Shown here in pieces: positions 52,488-62,908 of a stretch of 64,000 nt of DNA. The stretch is from Phaeovulum vinaykumarii (lineage in GTDB: Bacteria > Pseudomonadota > Alphaproteobacteria > Rhodobacterales > Rhodobacteraceae): positions 558,001 through 622,000 of the forward strand of contig NZ_FTOM01000001.1 in the NCBI RefSeq assembly GCF_900156695.1. Reading direction: 5' to 3'. The stretch's first letter is position 1, and every line of letters starts with the position of its first letter. The notes under the pieces were generated by a model, which saw only the letters and a program-made list of their open reading frames with translations, did not search any database and had not been told where the DNA came from. The position numbers and the translations under genes are program-made.

Positions 52488-54986
52488 ATGACCCCCACCC
52501 TGCCTTCGCCCGGCCCCACGCCCCCGCTTCCCGCCCGGATCGCCGACTGGCTGGCCGGGCGCGGCTGGCAGCTTCTGCCGCATCAGGCGGCGATGCTGGC
52601 GGTCTCCGGGCCAGGCTCGGGTGGGGCGGCCCCAGATGGCGCGGCGTCAACGCTTCTGATCGCGCCGACCGGGGCGGGCAAGACGCTGGCGGGGTTCCTG
52701 CCCAGCCTGATCGATCTGTGCGAGACGCCGCGCGCGGGGCTTCATACGCTTTACATTTCGCCGCTGCGGGCGCTGGCGGCGGACATGGCGCGCAACCTCG
52801 ACCAGCCGGTGGCCCAGATGGGCCTGCCCATCCGCATCGAGGCGCGCACCGGCGACACCCCGCAATCGCGCCGCCGGCGCCAGCGCATCGACCCGCCCCA
52901 TATCCTGCTCAGCACGCCCGAAAGCCTGGCGGTGATGCTGAGCCAGCCCGAGGCCGCGCAGACCTTCGCCCCCCTCAAGCGCGTGATCGTCGACGAGGTG
53001 CATGCGCTGGCGGGCACGCTGCGCGGCGATCAGCTGGCGCTGTGCCTGGCGCGGCTGCGGCGGCTGGCGCCGGGGCTGCGGGTGGTGGGCCTGTCGGCCA
53101 GCGTCGGCGCGCCCCAGGCCATCGCGGATTACCTCGACCCGGCCGGCACGCAGATCCTGCGCGCAGAGGCGGCCCCGCCCCCCGATCTGGGCATCCTGCC
53201 CGCCCCGCCCGCGCCTTGGGCCGGGGGCGGCGGGCGCCATGCCGTGGCGGCCGTGCTGGCCGCGATCCGGGCGCATCGGCAGGTGATCGTCTTTCACAAC
53301 ACCCGCGCGCAGGCGGAACTGTTCTTCCATGCGCTGTGGCTGGCCAATGACGACAACCTGCCCATTGCGCTTCATCATGGCAGCCTCGACCGCGCCACCC
53401 GCGAGAAGGTCGAAGCCGCGATGGCCGCGGGTCGTCTGCGCGCGGTGGTGGCGACGGGCAGCCTCGATCTGGGGCTCGACTGGGGCGCGGTGGATCTGGT
53501 GATCCAGATCGGCGCGCCAAAAAACGTCAAGCGCCTGGTGCAGCGGATCGGCCGTGCCGGTCACCGCCCCGACCATGTCCCCAAGGCGCGCCTGGTGCCC
53601 GCCAACCGCTTCGAGGCCATCGAATGCCATGCCGCGCTGCGGGCGGTGGCGGCGGGCCTGCTGGAGCCCGAGCCCCCCCGCCCCGGCGCGCGCGAGGTGC
53701 TGTGCCAGCACATCCTGATGACCGCCTGCGCCGGGCCCTTCGACGCCGACGCCCTGCTCGCCGAAGCCCGCGCCGCGGGGCCCTATGTCGACCTCAGCCG
53801 CGCCGAATTCGACGATTGCCTGAGCTTCTGCGCCACCGGCGGCTATGCCCTGCGCGCCTATGACCGCTGGCAACGGCTGGTCTGCCGCGACGGGCTGTGG
53901 CGCCTGCGCGACCCGCGCAGCGCCCGCGACATCCGCATGAACCTGGGCACGATCACCGGGCGCGAGATGACCCGCGTGCGCGCCCGCCGCGGCCCCGATC
54001 TGGGCGAGATCGAGGAAGCCTTTGCCGCCACCCTGCGCCCCGGCGAGCATTTCCTGATCGGCGGGCAGGTCGTGCGCTTCGACGCCCTGCGCGAGACCGT
54101 GGCCGAGGTCACCCCCGCGCCCGGCCGCATCCCGCGAATCGCGGTCTATTCGGGGGGCAAGTTCTCGACCTCGGCCACCTTGTGCGCCGAGGTGGCGGCC
54201 CTTCTGGCCGATCCCGCCCCGCTTGACCCCGACAGCCGCGACTGGATCGCGCTGCAAGGGGCGCGCTCGGGGCTGCCGGGGATGGGGCGGCTGCTGATCG
54301 AGACCTTCCCGCTGGACGGGCGCCCGCATCTGGCGGTCTGGGGCCTGGCCGGGCGCAATGCGCAACAGACGCTGGGCCTGCTGCTGACCCAGCGCATGGA
54401 AGAGGCGGGGCTGGGCCCCTTGGGCTTCGTCGCCTCGGATCACGCCACGCTGGTCTGGTCGGTCGATCCCGCGCCCGATCCGGCCGCCCTTCTGTCGGCG
54501 CAGGGGCTGCGCGCGGGGCTTGAGGGTTGGCTTCGCGGCAATGCGCTGATGAAGCGCACCTTCCGCGATGTGGCGACGGTGGCGGGCCTTCTGGCCCCGA
54601 ACCGGCCCGGCGCGCGCAAGAGCGGGCGGCAGGCGACCTTCTCGTCGGACATCCTCTATGACACGCTGGCCCGCCACGAGCCCGACCACCTGATGCTGCG
54701 CCTGACCCGCGTGGCCGCGATGCGCGGGCTGATCGACTTCGAGCGGCTCGAGGAGATGCTGGCGCGCGTCGCCGGCCGGATCGAGCACCGCGCGCTGGAC
54801 CGGCTGCCGCCCCTGATCGCGCCGCTCCTGCTCGAGGCGGGGCGGGTGCCGATCGAAGGGGCGGGCCGCGCGCGCCTCGAGGCCGCCGAGGCCGCGCGGC
54901 TGATGGCCGAGGCCGGCCTGGAAGAAAACGGGCTGGGCGAAGGCGGGCTGGGCGATAGGGTTCCGGGCAAGACGGGGCAGGCTTGA
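52488..54986 (+). CDS. Ligase-associated DNA damage response DEXH-box helicase (Lhr-like)
   Basis: Superfamily 2 helicase (832 aa) of the Lhr group. Motifs: I LIAPTGAGKTLAGFLPSL, Ia ISPLRALAADM, II IVDEVHALAGT, III GLSASVG, IV VIVFHNTRAQAE, V VVATGSLDLGLDWGAVDLVI, VI LVQRIGRAGHRPD. A C-terminal domain of about 400 residues follows, as in the ligase-associated subgroup. A PdeM-type phosphoesterase gene follows immediately, which is the usual partner; the ATP-dependent ligase and exonuclease of the same set are not in this window. Likely role in DNA end or gap repair. Confidence 0.9.
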   Translation: MTPTLPSPGPTPPLPARIADWLAGRGWQLLPHQAAMLAVSGPGSGGAAPDGAASTLLIAPTGAGKTLAGFLPSLIDLCETPRAGLHTLYISPLRALAADMARNLDQPVAQMGLPIRIEARTGDTPQSRRRRQRIDPPHILLSTPESLAVMLSQPEAAQTFAPLKRVIVDEVHALAGTLRGDQLALCLARLRRLAPGLRVVGLSASVGAPQAIADYLDPAGTQILRAEAAPPPDLGILPAPPAPWAGGGGRHAVAAVLAAIRAHRQVIVFHNTRAQAELFFHALWLANDDNLPIALHHGSLDRATREKVEAAMAAGRLRAVVATGSLDLGLDWGAVDLVIQIGAPKNVKRLVQRIGRAGHRPDHVPKARLVPANRFEAIECHAALRAVAAGLLEPEPPRPGAREVLCQHILMTACAGPFDADALLAEARAAGPYVDLSRAEFDDCLSFCATGGYALRAYDRWQRLVCRDGLWRLRDPRSARDIRMNLGTITGREMTRVRARRGPDLGEIEEAFAATLRPGEHFLIGGQVVRFDALRETVAEVTPAPGRIPRIAVYSGGKFSTSATLCAEVAALLADPAPLDPDSRDWIALQGARSGLPGMGRLLIETFPLDGRPHLAVWGLAGRNAQQTLGLLLTQRMEEAGLGPLGFVASDHATLVWSVDPAPDPAALLSAQGLRAGLEGWLRGNALMKRTFRDVATVAGLLAPNRPGARKSGRQATFSSDILYDTLARHEPDHLMLRLTRVAAMRGLIDFERLEEMLARVAGRIEHRALDRLPPLIAPLLLEAGRVPIEGAGRARLEAAEAARLMAEAGLEENGLGEGGLGDRVPGKTGQA

Positions 54987-55018
54987 CAGCGTCCCCCGCG
55001 CAGGTCACGCCCCGGGCC

Positions 55019-55699
55019 ATGTCGTTTCGCTTCACCCTCTGCGGCCTGGCGCTCGAGGCGCGCGCGGCGGGCACGCTGTTCGTGCCCGATCTGGCCACGC
55101 TGATCGTGGCCGATCTGCACCTGGGCAAGGCGGCGCGCATGGCCCGGCAGGGCGGCGCGCTGCTGCCCCCCTACGAGACCGCGCAGACGCTCGAACGCCT
55201 GGGCGCCGAGATCGCCGCCACCCGGCCCGCGCGGGTGATCGCGCTGGGCGATTCCTTCGACGATGATGCCGCCCGCGCCCTGCCCCCCCCCGAGGCCGCG
55301 CAGCTGGCCACCCTGTGCGCGGGGCGCGACTGGATCTGGATCGCGGGCAACCACGACCCCGCCGGCGCCCCCGAGGCGATGACCCTGGGCCCGTTGGTCC
55401 TGCGCCATATCGCCCGCCCCGGCGCGCGGGCCGAGATCTCGGGACATTTCCACCCCAAGGCCCGGATCGGCGCGGGCCGCGCGCGCCCGGCCTTCCTGAT
55501 CGACCGCGACCGGGTGATCCTGCCGGCCTTTGGCACCTATACCGGCGGGCTGAGCGCCGACGATCCGGCACTTGCGGGGCTGATGCGCGCCGATGCGCTG
55601 GCGGTGCTGACGGGGGATCGCGCGCTGGCCGTGCCGCTGGCCGGGCTCAGCCCTGCGCGCGGCCGACGGAACGGGGCGCGGCAGGGGGCGCGTCGCTGA
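55019..55699 (+). CDS. pdeM: Ligase-associated DNA damage response endonuclease PdeM
   Basis: Calcineurin-like metallophosphoesterase (226 aa). Metal-binding motifs: LIVADLHLGKAARM, ALGDSFDDD, IAGNHDP and EISGHFHPKAR, all intact. It begins 32 bases after the helicase stop if the ATG is used; a TTG at 54983 overlapping the helicase stop is an alternative. The last 53 bases overlap the 3' end of the convergent LytTR gene, an unusual arrangement. Confidence 0.88.
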   Translation: MSFRFTLCGLALEARAAGTLFVPDLATLIVADLHLGKAARMARQGGALLPPYETAQTLERLGAEIAATRPARVIALGDSFDDDAARALPPPEAAQLATLCAGRDWIWIAGNHDPAGAPEAMTLGPLVLRHIARPGARAEISGHFHPKARIGAGRARPAFLIDRDRVILPAFGTYTGGLSADDPALAGLMRADALAVLTGDRALAVPLAGLSPARGRRNGARQGARR

Positions 55700-56466
55700 G
55701 CAACCCCGCGGCGCGCACCTGCGGCAGGAACCAACGCGAGACCGGCACGGTCGATCCATCGGCCAGATGCAGCGTCGCGCGGCCGCCATCGCGCTGCCCG
55801 CCGGTGACAAAGCCCCGCGCCACCCAATGCGAGCGGTGCACCCTCAAGACCCTCGGTCCCGTCCAGCTCGGCCAGCGCATCGGAAAAGCGCAGGAGCAGC
55901 CGCGCCGTTTCCGCCGTGGTCGTCGCCTCGACGTAATGGTCGCGCCCCGAGATCCGCAGCACCGGCCGGCGCTGCGCCGGCGCGAGCCGTGCCAGAAGCC
56001 GCGGCCCGGTGGCCGGCGCCGACCCGCTGTCCCCGGCCGGCCGCGCCATCAGCCCGCGCAAGGCCGACACACCCAGCGACGACACCGCCACCAGCGCCAT
56101 CACCGTCAGCGCATGCGGCAGATGCGCAGGACTGTCCACAATCATATGCCCGGTCAGAAGATGCAGCGGCAGCCACAGCACCAGCGCGCACAGCCCCGCC
56201 AGCCACAGCGCCTGCGCCATCTCGCCCGGCACATGCCGTTCGACCCAAAGGCGCAGCCCCGACCCCACCGCGATGCAGACCGCGATGACCACGGGCCAGA
56301 TCGCCAGGCGCTCCAGAAAGCCGAGCGCCTCGAACGACCCCAGCGGGCCGGCCAGCACCGCCACCGCCGAGACGACGCCCCAGCCGAGAGGCGCGCCGGG
56401 GGCGGTGACAAGCCTCTGGCAGACCTCATAGAGGCCGCGGCGGCGATGATGCGCCAGATCGTCCAC
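55647..56466 (-). pseudogene. LytTR-domain membrane regulator, frameshifted
   Basis: The first part encodes four hydrophobic helices (e.g. WGVVSAVAVLAGPLG, LAIWPVVIAVCIAVGSG, LWLAGLCALVLWLPLHLL) and the start of a LytTR DNA-binding domain (ISGRDHYVEATTTAETARLL). After LAELDGTEGL the frame fails: conserved LytTR residues RVHRSHWVARGFVTGGQRDG and VPVSRWFLPQVRAAGLL continue in another frame and stop at 55647. Removing one base of the AA pair at 55846-55847 restores a single protein of about 272 aa. Real mutation or sequencing error cannot be separated here. Start taken as GTG at 56466. Membrane LytTR proteins of this kind are common in Rhodobacteraceae. Confidence 0.75.
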
Positions 56467-56634
56467 GACAGCTTGCTATCGCCCTGCGCAGGAATGCACA
56501 ATCCGGTGCGAGCTTGGCGACCTTTGCCCCCGGCCTGCCGGCGCGGCGGGGCCGGCGGGGAGCACGGGAAGGTGGGGAGCACGGAAAACGTGGGGCCACG
56601 GGAAACGGGGACAGGACGCAAGGGGGAACCTGCC

Positions 56635-57123
56635 ATGAGCGACACGGCGCAAGATCTGCTCGGGACCGATATCGGCCGGGTCGTGCAGGCGTCCTTTGAC
56701 CGGCAAGGGCTGATGCGCAGCTTCGGGGCGCGGCTTGCGCGGCTGTCGCCGGGCCTGTGCGAGATCGCGGCCCCGATCACCCCCGAGACCAGCCAGCAGC
56801 ACGGCGCGGCCCATGCCGGGCTGACCTTTGCACTGGGCGATTCGGCGGCCGGCTATGCGGCGCTGACGATGATGGAACCGGACGCCGAGGTGATGACCGC
56901 CGAGATGAAGATCAACCTGCTGTCGCCCGCCACCGGCCGCGCGCTGATCGCCCGCGGGCGCGTGGCCCGTGCCGGCAAGCGTCTGGTCGTGGTGACCGCC
57001 GAGGTGGCCGCGCAGGCCGAGGACGGCAGCCTGCGGGTCGTCGCGCTGATGCAGGGCACGATGGTCCCGGTTTCCGCCCCTTCCGCCCCGCCCGAGCCGA
57101 CACCCCCCGCCGACCCGGCCTGA
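56635..57123 (+). CDS. PaaI family hotdog-fold thioesterase
   Basis: Cytosolic acyl-CoA thioesterase-like protein (162 aa). The hotdog fold is visible: QQHGAAHAGLTFALGDSAAG (active-site region with Asp) and VMTAEMKINLLSPATGRAL. The C-terminus is Pro-rich. AAGGGGGAACC precedes the ATG. PaaI-type enzymes hydrolyse phenylacetyl-CoA intermediates or other acyl-CoAs; with no paa genes nearby the substrate is unknown. Short GGGGAGCACGG-like repeats lie just upstream (56557-56620). Confidence 0.85.
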   Translation: MSDTAQDLLGTDIGRVVQASFDRQGLMRSFGARLARLSPGLCEIAAPITPETSQQHGAAHAGLTFALGDSAAGYAALTMMEPDAEVMTAEMKINLLSPATGRALIARGRVARAGKRLVVVTAEVAAQAEDGSLRVVALMQGTMVPVSAPSAPPEPTPPADPA

Positions 57124-57150
57124 GCGGGCGCCCCGGCCCGCGCAGCGACG

Positions 57151-58047
57151 TCAGGGCGTCAGGCCCTCGGGGTCGGGCAGGCCCGCCGCGCGGCAGGCCG
57201 CGGTCAGCGTGTTGGCCAGAAGACAGGCGATGGTCATCGGCCCCACCCCGCCCGGAACCGGGGTGATGGCGCCCGCGACCTGCACCGCCGAGGCGAAATC
57301 GACGTCGCCCACCAGAACGTTGCGCCCGTCGCGTTCGATACGGTTGATGCCCACGTCGATCACGGTGGCGCCGGGCTTGATCCAGTCGCCCGGGATCATC
57401 TCGGGGCGGCCCACCGCCGCGACCAGGATATCGGCACCCCGGCAGACCGCGGCCAGATCGCGGGTGCGCGAATGGGCGATGGTGACGGTGCAGCTTTCGG
57501 CCAGCAGCAGCTGCGCCATCGGCTTGCCGACGATATTCGAGCGCCCCACGACCACGGCGTTCAGCCCCGAGAGCGACCCCAGATGGTCGCGCAGCATCAT
57601 CAGGCAGCCCAGCGGCGTGCAGGGCACCATTGCCTTTTGCCCCGTGCCCAGCCGGCCGACATTGAGGATATGGAACCCGTCCACGTCCTTGGCCGGGTCG
57701 ATCGCATTGATCACCGCCTCGGCGTCAAGACCGCCGGGCAGCGGCAATTGCACCAGAATGCCATGCACCGACGGATCGGCATTCAGCCGCGCGATCAGCG
57801 CCATCAGTTCGTCCTGGCTGGTGGTCTCGGGCAGGCGGTGTTCATAGGAATTCATCCCCACCTCGACCGTCTGCTTGCCCTTCGAGCGGACATAGACCTG
57901 GCTGGCGGGATCCTCGCCCACCAGCACGACGGCCAGACCGGGCGTCAGGCCGTGCGCGTCCTTGAGCGCTGCCACCTTCTCGGCGATCTGGGCCCGCAGG
58001 CCCGCCGCGAATGCCTTGCCGTCGATGATTTCTGCCGTGCCGCCCAT
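57151..58047 (-). CDS. folD: Methylenetetrahydrofolate dehydrogenase/cyclohydrolase
   Basis: Bifunctional enzyme converting 5,10-methylene-THF to 10-formyl-THF with NADP (298 aa). Motifs: [15 protein letters not shown] (catalytic Lys), [39 protein letters not shown] and [17 protein letters not shown]. The ATG at 58047 fits the family start better than one 12 bases upstream. It follows fhs by 80 bases on the same strand; together they interconvert formate and C1-folates. Confidence 0.97.
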   Translation of the reverse strand: MGGTAEIIDGKAFAAGLRAQIAEKVAALKDAHGLTPGLAVVLVGEDPASQVYVRSKGKQTVEVGMNSYEHRLPETTSQDELMALIARLNADPSVHGILVQLPLPGGLDAEAVINAIDPAKDVDGFHILNVGRLGTGQKAMVPCTPLGCLMMLRDHLGSLSGLNAVVVGRSNIVGKPMAQLLLAESCTVTIAHSRTRDLAAVCRGADILVAAVGRPEMIPGDWIKPGATVIDVGINRIERDGRNVLVGDVDFASAVQVAGAITPVPGGVGPMTIACLLANTLTAACRAAGLPDPEGLTP

Positions 58048-58127
58048 GCGCGCCCCCATCTGTCGCCCGATCGCCTCTATGCCTGCGGATTAGCGCGGTT
58101 CCGCCTGCCTTCACAAGGGCCGCGCCC

Positions 58128-59807
58128 TCAGAACAGCCCCACGATGTTGCCGTCGCCGTCCAGGCCGATGCTCTCGGCCGCGGGATGGCGCGGCAGGCCC
58201 GGCATGGTCAGGATCTCGCCGCAGATCGCCACCACGAAGCCCGCCCCGGCCGCCAGCCGCACCTCGCGCACGGGGACGACGTGGTCCGAGGGCGCCCCAA
58301 GCCGCGCGGGATCGGCCGAGAAGCTGGCCTGGGTCTTGGCCATGCAGACCGGAAGATGCCCGAACGCGTCCTGCCATTCGGCAAGCTGGCGTTCCACGGC
58401 GGGCGCCATCTCGACCCGCGCCGCCCCATAGATACGGGTAGCGATGGTCTCGATCTTCTCCCGAAGCGGCATCTCGTCGGGGTAAAGCGGCGCGAAGTCC
58501 GACGGCCCGTCGCACAGGCCCGCCACCGCATGCGCCAGCGCCTCGGCGCCCGCGGCCCCCTCGGCCCAGTGCCGGCAGGAAATGGCCTCGACCCCCTCGG
58601 CGCGGGCCGCGTCGATCAGTGCGGCCGTCTCGGTCTCGGTGTCGGCGTCGAAATGGTTGACCGCCACCACCACCGGCAGGCCAAAGCCGCGCAGGTTGCG
58701 GATGTGGCGCGCCATGTTGGCCGCCCCGCGCCGCAGCGCGGCCACGTCCTCGCGCCCCAGATCGGCACGGTCCACGCCGCCATGCATCTTGAGCGCGCGC
58801 ACCGTGGCCACCAGAACCACCGCCGCCGGCGTCAGCCCGCCGATCCGCGCCTTGATATCCAGGAATTTCTCGGCCCCCAGATCGGCGCCAAAGCCCGCTT
58901 CGGTCACCACGTAATCGGCCAGCCGCAGCGCCGCGCGCGTCGCCACCAGCGAATTGCAGCCATGCGCGATATTGGCGAAGGGGCCGCCGTGGACGAAGGC
59001 GGGGGTGTGCTCGATCGTCTGCACGAGGTTGGGCAGGATCGCGTCACGCAAGAGCACCGTCATCGCGCCCTGCGCCTTGAGATCGCGCGCAAGCACCGGG
59101 CGGCGGTCGAAGGTCTCGGCCACGACGATGCGCCCCAGCCGCGCCTGAAGGTCGGCCAGATCGCGCGCCAGGCACAGGCAGGCCATGACCTCGGAGGCGA
59201 CGGTGATGTCAAAGCCCGTCTGGCGCGGCTGGCCGTTGCCGGGCCCGCCCAGCCCCGCCACGATGTCGCGCAAGGCGCGGTCGTTCATGTCCAGCACCCG
59301 CCGCCAGGTCACCCGGCGCGGGTCGATCCCCAGCGCGTTGCCCCAGTGGATGTGATTGTCGATCATCGCCGCCAGCAGGTTATGCGCCGCGCCGATGGCG
59401 TGGAAGTCGCCGGTGAAATGGAGGTTCATGTCCTCCATCGGCACGACCTGCGCCCGCCCGCCGCCGGCCGCCCCGCCCTTGAGCCCGAAATTCGGCCCGA
59501 GCGAGGCCTCGCGCAGGCAGATCGCGGTGCGCTTGCCGATCCGCGCCAGCGCGTCGCCCAGACCCACGGTGGTGGTGGTCTTGCCCTCGCCCGCGGGGGT
59601 GGGGTTGATCGCCGTGACCAGGATCAGCCGCCCGTCGCTGCGCGCCGGATCGTCGGCAAGCCCATGCAGGAAATCGGCCGCGATCTTGGCCTTGTCATGG
59701 CCATAGGGGATCAGCGCCGCGCCGGGGATCCCCAGCTTGGCGGCAATCTCGGGCAGGGGGCGCTTTTCGGCGCGGCGGGCGATCTCGATATCGGTCAGGT
59801 GCGGCAT
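58128..59807 (-). CDS. fhs: Formate-tetrahydrofolate ligase
   Basis: Makes 10-formyl-THF from formate, THF and ATP (559 aa). P-loop-like motif [20 protein letters not shown], then [20 protein letters not shown] and [17 protein letters not shown], all typical. Length is normal (about 555-560). It sits ahead of folD on the same strand, consistent with one-carbon assimilation from formate or serine/glycine metabolism. Confidence 0.97.
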   Translation of the reverse strand: MPHLTDIEIARRAEKRPLPEIAAKLGIPGAALIPYGHDKAKIAADFLHGLADDPARSDGRLILVTAINPTPAGEGKTTTTVGLGDALARIGKRTAICLREASLGPNFGLKGGAAGGGRAQVVPMEDMNLHFTGDFHAIGAAHNLLAAMIDNHIHWGNALGIDPRRVTWRRVLDMNDRALRDIVAGLGGPGNGQPRQTGFDITVASEVMACLCLARDLADLQARLGRIVVAETFDRRPVLARDLKAQGAMTVLLRDAILPNLVQTIEHTPAFVHGGPFANIAHGCNSLVATRAALRLADYVVTEAGFGADLGAEKFLDIKARIGGLTPAAVVLVATVRALKMHGGVDRADLGREDVAALRRGAANMARHIRNLRGFGLPVVVAVNHFDADTETETAALIDAARAEGVEAISCRHWAEGAAGAEALAHAVAGLCDGPSDFAPLYPDEMPLREKIETIATRIYGAARVEMAPAVERQLAEWQDAFGHLPVCMAKTQASFSADPARLGAPSDHVVPVREVRLAAGAGFVVAICGEILTMPGLPRHPAAESIGLDGDGNIVGLF

Positions 59808-59863
59808 CGTGCTTCCGGCAAGGGGGTGACAGGCATGAGTTGACTGGGCGCCCGGACGCGCGC

Positions 59864-59887
59864 CCTGCCTGCCCCGCGGCAGGCAGG
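59864..59887. other. Perfect 10-bp hairpin between tam and fhs
   Basis: CCTGCCTGCC (59864-59873) and GGCAGGCAGG (59878-59887), 4-base loop, four bases past the tam stop. No T-run follows on either strand. Possible factor-dependent terminator or mRNA-stabilising stem for tam. Confidence 0.6.
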
Positions 59888-59890
59888 CCG

Positions 59891-60667
59891 TCAGCCCGGG
59901 ACCGTCAGCGTAAAGAAGACCCGCCGGAAGGGGAAGAGGACCGATCCGTCCTCGGCCAGCGGATAGGCCGCCGCCAGCGCCGCGTCATAGCGCGCGATAT
60001 AGGCCCCCGCCTCGTCCTCGGTCAGCTGCTCGAGGAAGGGGCGCATCGCCGTCGGCTCGGTGAAGCGGCGCACGGGATGGCCGTGCTTCACCTTGCCCAG
60101 GCGCTGGACGTAATCGGTCTGCCAGACATCGGGCAGGCCCAGCGGCGCCAGCATCCGGTGATATTCGGCCGGGGCGGCGACGGGCGGCTCCCAATCGGTG
60201 AAATCGAAGCGGTCGGGGAACATCTCGGCGGCGAAATCGCGCAGGAACCGATGCGAGGGCGCCCCGTGCTGGCGCGGCATCTGCACCGCCAGGATGCCCC
60301 CCGGCGCCAGGAAGCCCGCCAGCCGGCGCAGGAGCGTCTCGTGATCGTCCAGCCAATGCACCAGCGCATTCGAGAAGATCATCGCCGGCGGGCGTTCGGG
60401 CATCCAGGCGCGCGCATCGGCCTGCACCAGGCGCGAATAGGCCGCCGTCCCGGAGGCGGCCTTGAGCATCGCCGGCGAGGTATCCACCCCGATCAGCCGC
60501 CGCCCCTGCGCGCGCGCGCGCAACGCGCCCGCAACCAGGCCGTTGCCGCAGCCCAGGTCGATCACGTCGCCCTGCGCGGTCAGATGCACCTGCGCCAGAA
60601 GATCCAGCGCCGGCCGCAGCCGCAGGCCACCAAAGCGCGCATAACTTTCCGGGTTCCAATCCGCCAT
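59891..60667 (-). CDS. tam: Trans-aconitate 2-methyltransferase
   Basis: SAM-dependent methyltransferase that detoxifies trans-aconitate, an inhibitor of the citric acid cycle (258 aa). Begins [20 protein letters not shown], matching the Tam N-terminus; SAM-binding [15 protein letters not shown] and [32 protein letters not shown]; and the conserved [16 protein letters not shown]. The match to Tam is good along the whole length. Read leftwards towards fhs. Confidence 0.88.
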   Translation of the reverse strand: MADWNPESYARFGGLRLRPALDLLAQVHLTAQGDVIDLGCGNGLVAGALRARAQGRRLIGVDTSPAMLKAASGTAAYSRLVQADARAWMPERPPAMIFSNALVHWLDDHETLLRRLAGFLAPGGILAVQMPRQHGAPSHRFLRDFAAEMFPDRFDFTDWEPPVAAPAEYHRMLAPLGLPDVWQTDYVQRLGKVKHGHPVRRFTEPTAMRPFLEQLTEDEAGAYIARYDAALAAAYPLAEDGSVLFPFRRVFFTLTVPG

Positions 60668-60860
60668 CCTGCCCTCCGCCTCCCGCGGGATATTGCGTTC
60701 CGGCGCCCACAGCGGAGGCGCGCCGGACCCTGTCCTTGGCTGCCATTCCGCCGCGGACGCGCGGCAAAGGCAAGGGGGCGTCGTGTCCCGCCCCGGAGGC
60801 CGCGCCGAAACGTGCCCAAACTGCCGCAGGCGCGCCGGCCAAACCCCCGCCGCCAAAGAC

Positions 60861-60885
60861 AAAGGCCGGCCCCGAAGGACCGGCC
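60861..60885 (-). terminator. Probable terminator downstream of ftsH
   Basis: Stem GGCCGG (60864-60869) with CCGGCC (60880-60885); on the minus strand followed by TTTGTCTTT. It lies about 35 bases past the ftsH stop. Confidence 0.55.
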
Positions 60886-60919
60886 CCTGGCCGTTCTGCG
60901 CCCGTCCCGGAGGGGCCGC

Positions 60920-62824
60920 TCAGGCCTGCGGTTCGGGGGTGCTGTCACCGGCCCCGCGCGCCGGCCGCGTGCGCGGGATCGAGGCCACCGAGGGCAACGC
61001 CGATTTCGGCGTGTCGCCGTCGTCGTCGCCATCGAGCGGCTCGCCCTTCATCACGCGCTTGATCTCGTCGCCGGTCAGGGTCTCGTATTCCAGAAGCCCC
61101 TGCGCCAGACGGTCCCATTCCTCGCGGCGCTCGGTGATGATGCGCACGGCCTCGCGGTAGCCTTCGTCGATCAGGTCGCGGACCTCCTGTTCGATCAGCT
61201 CCTTGGTATGCGCCGAAACCGAGAAACCCGCGGTATTGCCGGAATAGCCCTCGTGGGCCTCGGCATAATCGACGCTGCCGACCTTGTCGGACATGCCCCA
61301 GCGCATGACCATGGCGCGCGCCAGGCTGGACGCCTGCTGGATATCGCCCGCCGGGCCGTTCGACACCGAGTCCTCGCCATATTTGATGATCTCGGCGGCC
61401 TTGCCGGCCATGGTCATGGCGATGCGCTGCTTGGCCTCGTCCTTGTGCATGTTGAGCCGGTCCATCTCGGGCAGGCTGACGACCATGCCCAGCGCGCCGC
61501 CGCGCGGGATGATCGTGGCCTTGTAGACCGGGTCACATTTGGGCAGCGACAACCCGACGATGGCGTGGCCGGCCTCGTGATAGGCGGTCTTTTCCTTCTG
61601 CTCGGGCGTCAGCACCATCGACCGGCGCTCGACCCCCAGCATCACCTTGTCCTTGGCGTTCTCGAAGTCTTCCATCGTCACGAAGCGGCGACCGACGCGC
61701 GCGGCCATCAGCGCCGCCTCGTTGACCAGGTTGGCCAGATCCGCCCCGGAAAAGCCCGGCGTGCCGCGCGCGATCACGCGCAGGTCGACATCGGGGCCGG
61801 TCGGCACCTTGCCGGCATGCACGCCCAGGATCTTCTCGCGGCCCTTGATGTCGGGGTTGGGAACATGGATCTGGCGGTCGAAGCGGCCCGGACGCAGCAG
61901 CGCAGGGTCCAGCACGTCGCGGCGGTTGGTGGCGGCCACGATGATGATGCCCTCGTTGGCCTCGAACCCGTCCATCTCGACCAGAAGCTGGTTCAGCGTC
62001 TGTTCGCGTTCGTCATTGCCGCCGCCGATGCCGACACCGCGCGACCGGCCCACGGCGTCGATCTCGTCGATGAAGACGATGCACGGCGCGTTCTTCTTGG
62101 CCTGCTCGAACATGTCGCGCACGCGCGACGCGCCGACGCCCACGAACATCTCGACGAAATCCGACCCCGAGATGGTGAAGAAGGGCACGCCCGCCTCGCC
62201 CGCGATGGCGCGCGCCAGAAGGGTTTTCCCGGTGCCGGGCGGGCCGACCAGCAGCGCGCCCTTGGGGATCTTGCCGCCCAGACGGCTGAACTTCTGCGGG
62301 TTGCGCAGGAATTCGACGATCTCTTCCAGCTCTTCCTTGGCCTCGTCGATGCCGGCCACATCGTCGAAGGTGACGCGGCCGTGCTTCTCGGTCAGAAGCT
62401 TGGCGCGCGACTTGCCAAAGCCCATGGCCCCGCCCTTGCCGCCGCCCTGCATGCGGTTCATGAAGAAGATCCAGATGCCGATCAGCACCAGGAAGGGCAT
62501 CCACACGCCCAGAAGCGACATGATCCCGGATTGCTCCTGGCGCTCGACGCGGACCTCGACATTGTGGTCGATCAGACGCCCGGTGATATCGTCGTTCTCG
62601 GGCTTGACGGTGGTGAAGCGCGAACCGTCCTGGCCGATGAAGATCACGTCCTCGCCGTCCAGAGTGACCGCGCTCACGTTTCCGTTATCGACGCGTTCGA
62701 GAAAGTCCGAGTAGCTGACGCTTTGCGCGTTCATCGTGGCCTGGCCGCCGCTGAACAGATTGAACAGCGCCAGAATCAGCAGGAACAGCACCACCCAGAA
62801 GGCGACATTGCGTGCGTTGCCCAA
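60920..62824 (-). CDS. ftsH: ATP-dependent zinc metalloprotease FtsH
   Basis: Membrane-anchored AAA+ protease for quality control of membrane and regulatory proteins (634 aa). The start is a TTG (read as [20 protein letters not shown]) with GGAGGG six bases upstream; this gives the usual alphaproteobacterial N-terminus, whereas an ATG-like start 30 bases earlier does not. Two membrane helices flank a periplasmic domain. Walker [15 protein letters not shown], Walker [12 protein letters not shown], second region of homology [20 protein letters not shown], zinc site [10 protein letters not shown]. The C-terminal tail is acidic and disordered. Follows tilS by 84 bases, a common alphaproteobacterial order. 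Confidence 0.97.
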   Translation of the reverse strand: MGNARNVAFWVVLFLLILALFNLFSGGQATMNAQSVSYSDFLERVDNGNVSAVTLDGEDVIFIGQDGSRFTTVKPENDDITGRLIDHNVEVRVERQEQSGIMSLLGVWMPFLVLIGIWIFFMNRMQGGGKGGAMGFGKSRAKLLTEKHGRVTFDDVAGIDEAKEELEEIVEFLRNPQKFSRLGGKIPKGALLVGPPGTGKTLLARAIAGEAGVPFFTISGSDFVEMFVGVGASRVRDMFEQAKKNAPCIVFIDEIDAVGRSRGVGIGGGNDEREQTLNQLLVEMDGFEANEGIIIVAATNRRDVLDPALLRPGRFDRQIHVPNPDIKGREKILGVHAGKVPTGPDVDLRVIARGTPGFSGADLANLVNEAALMAARVGRRFVTMEDFENAKDKVMLGVERRSMVLTPEQKEKTAYHEAGHAIVGLSLPKCDPVYKATIIPRGGALGMVVSLPEMDRLNMHKDEAKQRIAMTMAGKAAEIIKYGEDSVSNGPAGDIQQASSLARAMVMRWGMSDKVGSVDYAEAHEGYSGNTAGFSVSAHTKELIEQEVRDLIDEGYREAVRIITERREEWDRLAQGLLEYETLTGDEIKRVMKGEPLDGDDDGDTPKSALPSVASIPRTRPARGAGDSTPEPQA

Positions 62825-62908
62825 GGGAAACCCTCCAAAGTCAGAATTGCACACCCCGCACCGGGCGGGGCGGGCTTGTCGCAGAAAATAGGCAATCGGC
62901 GGGCGGGT

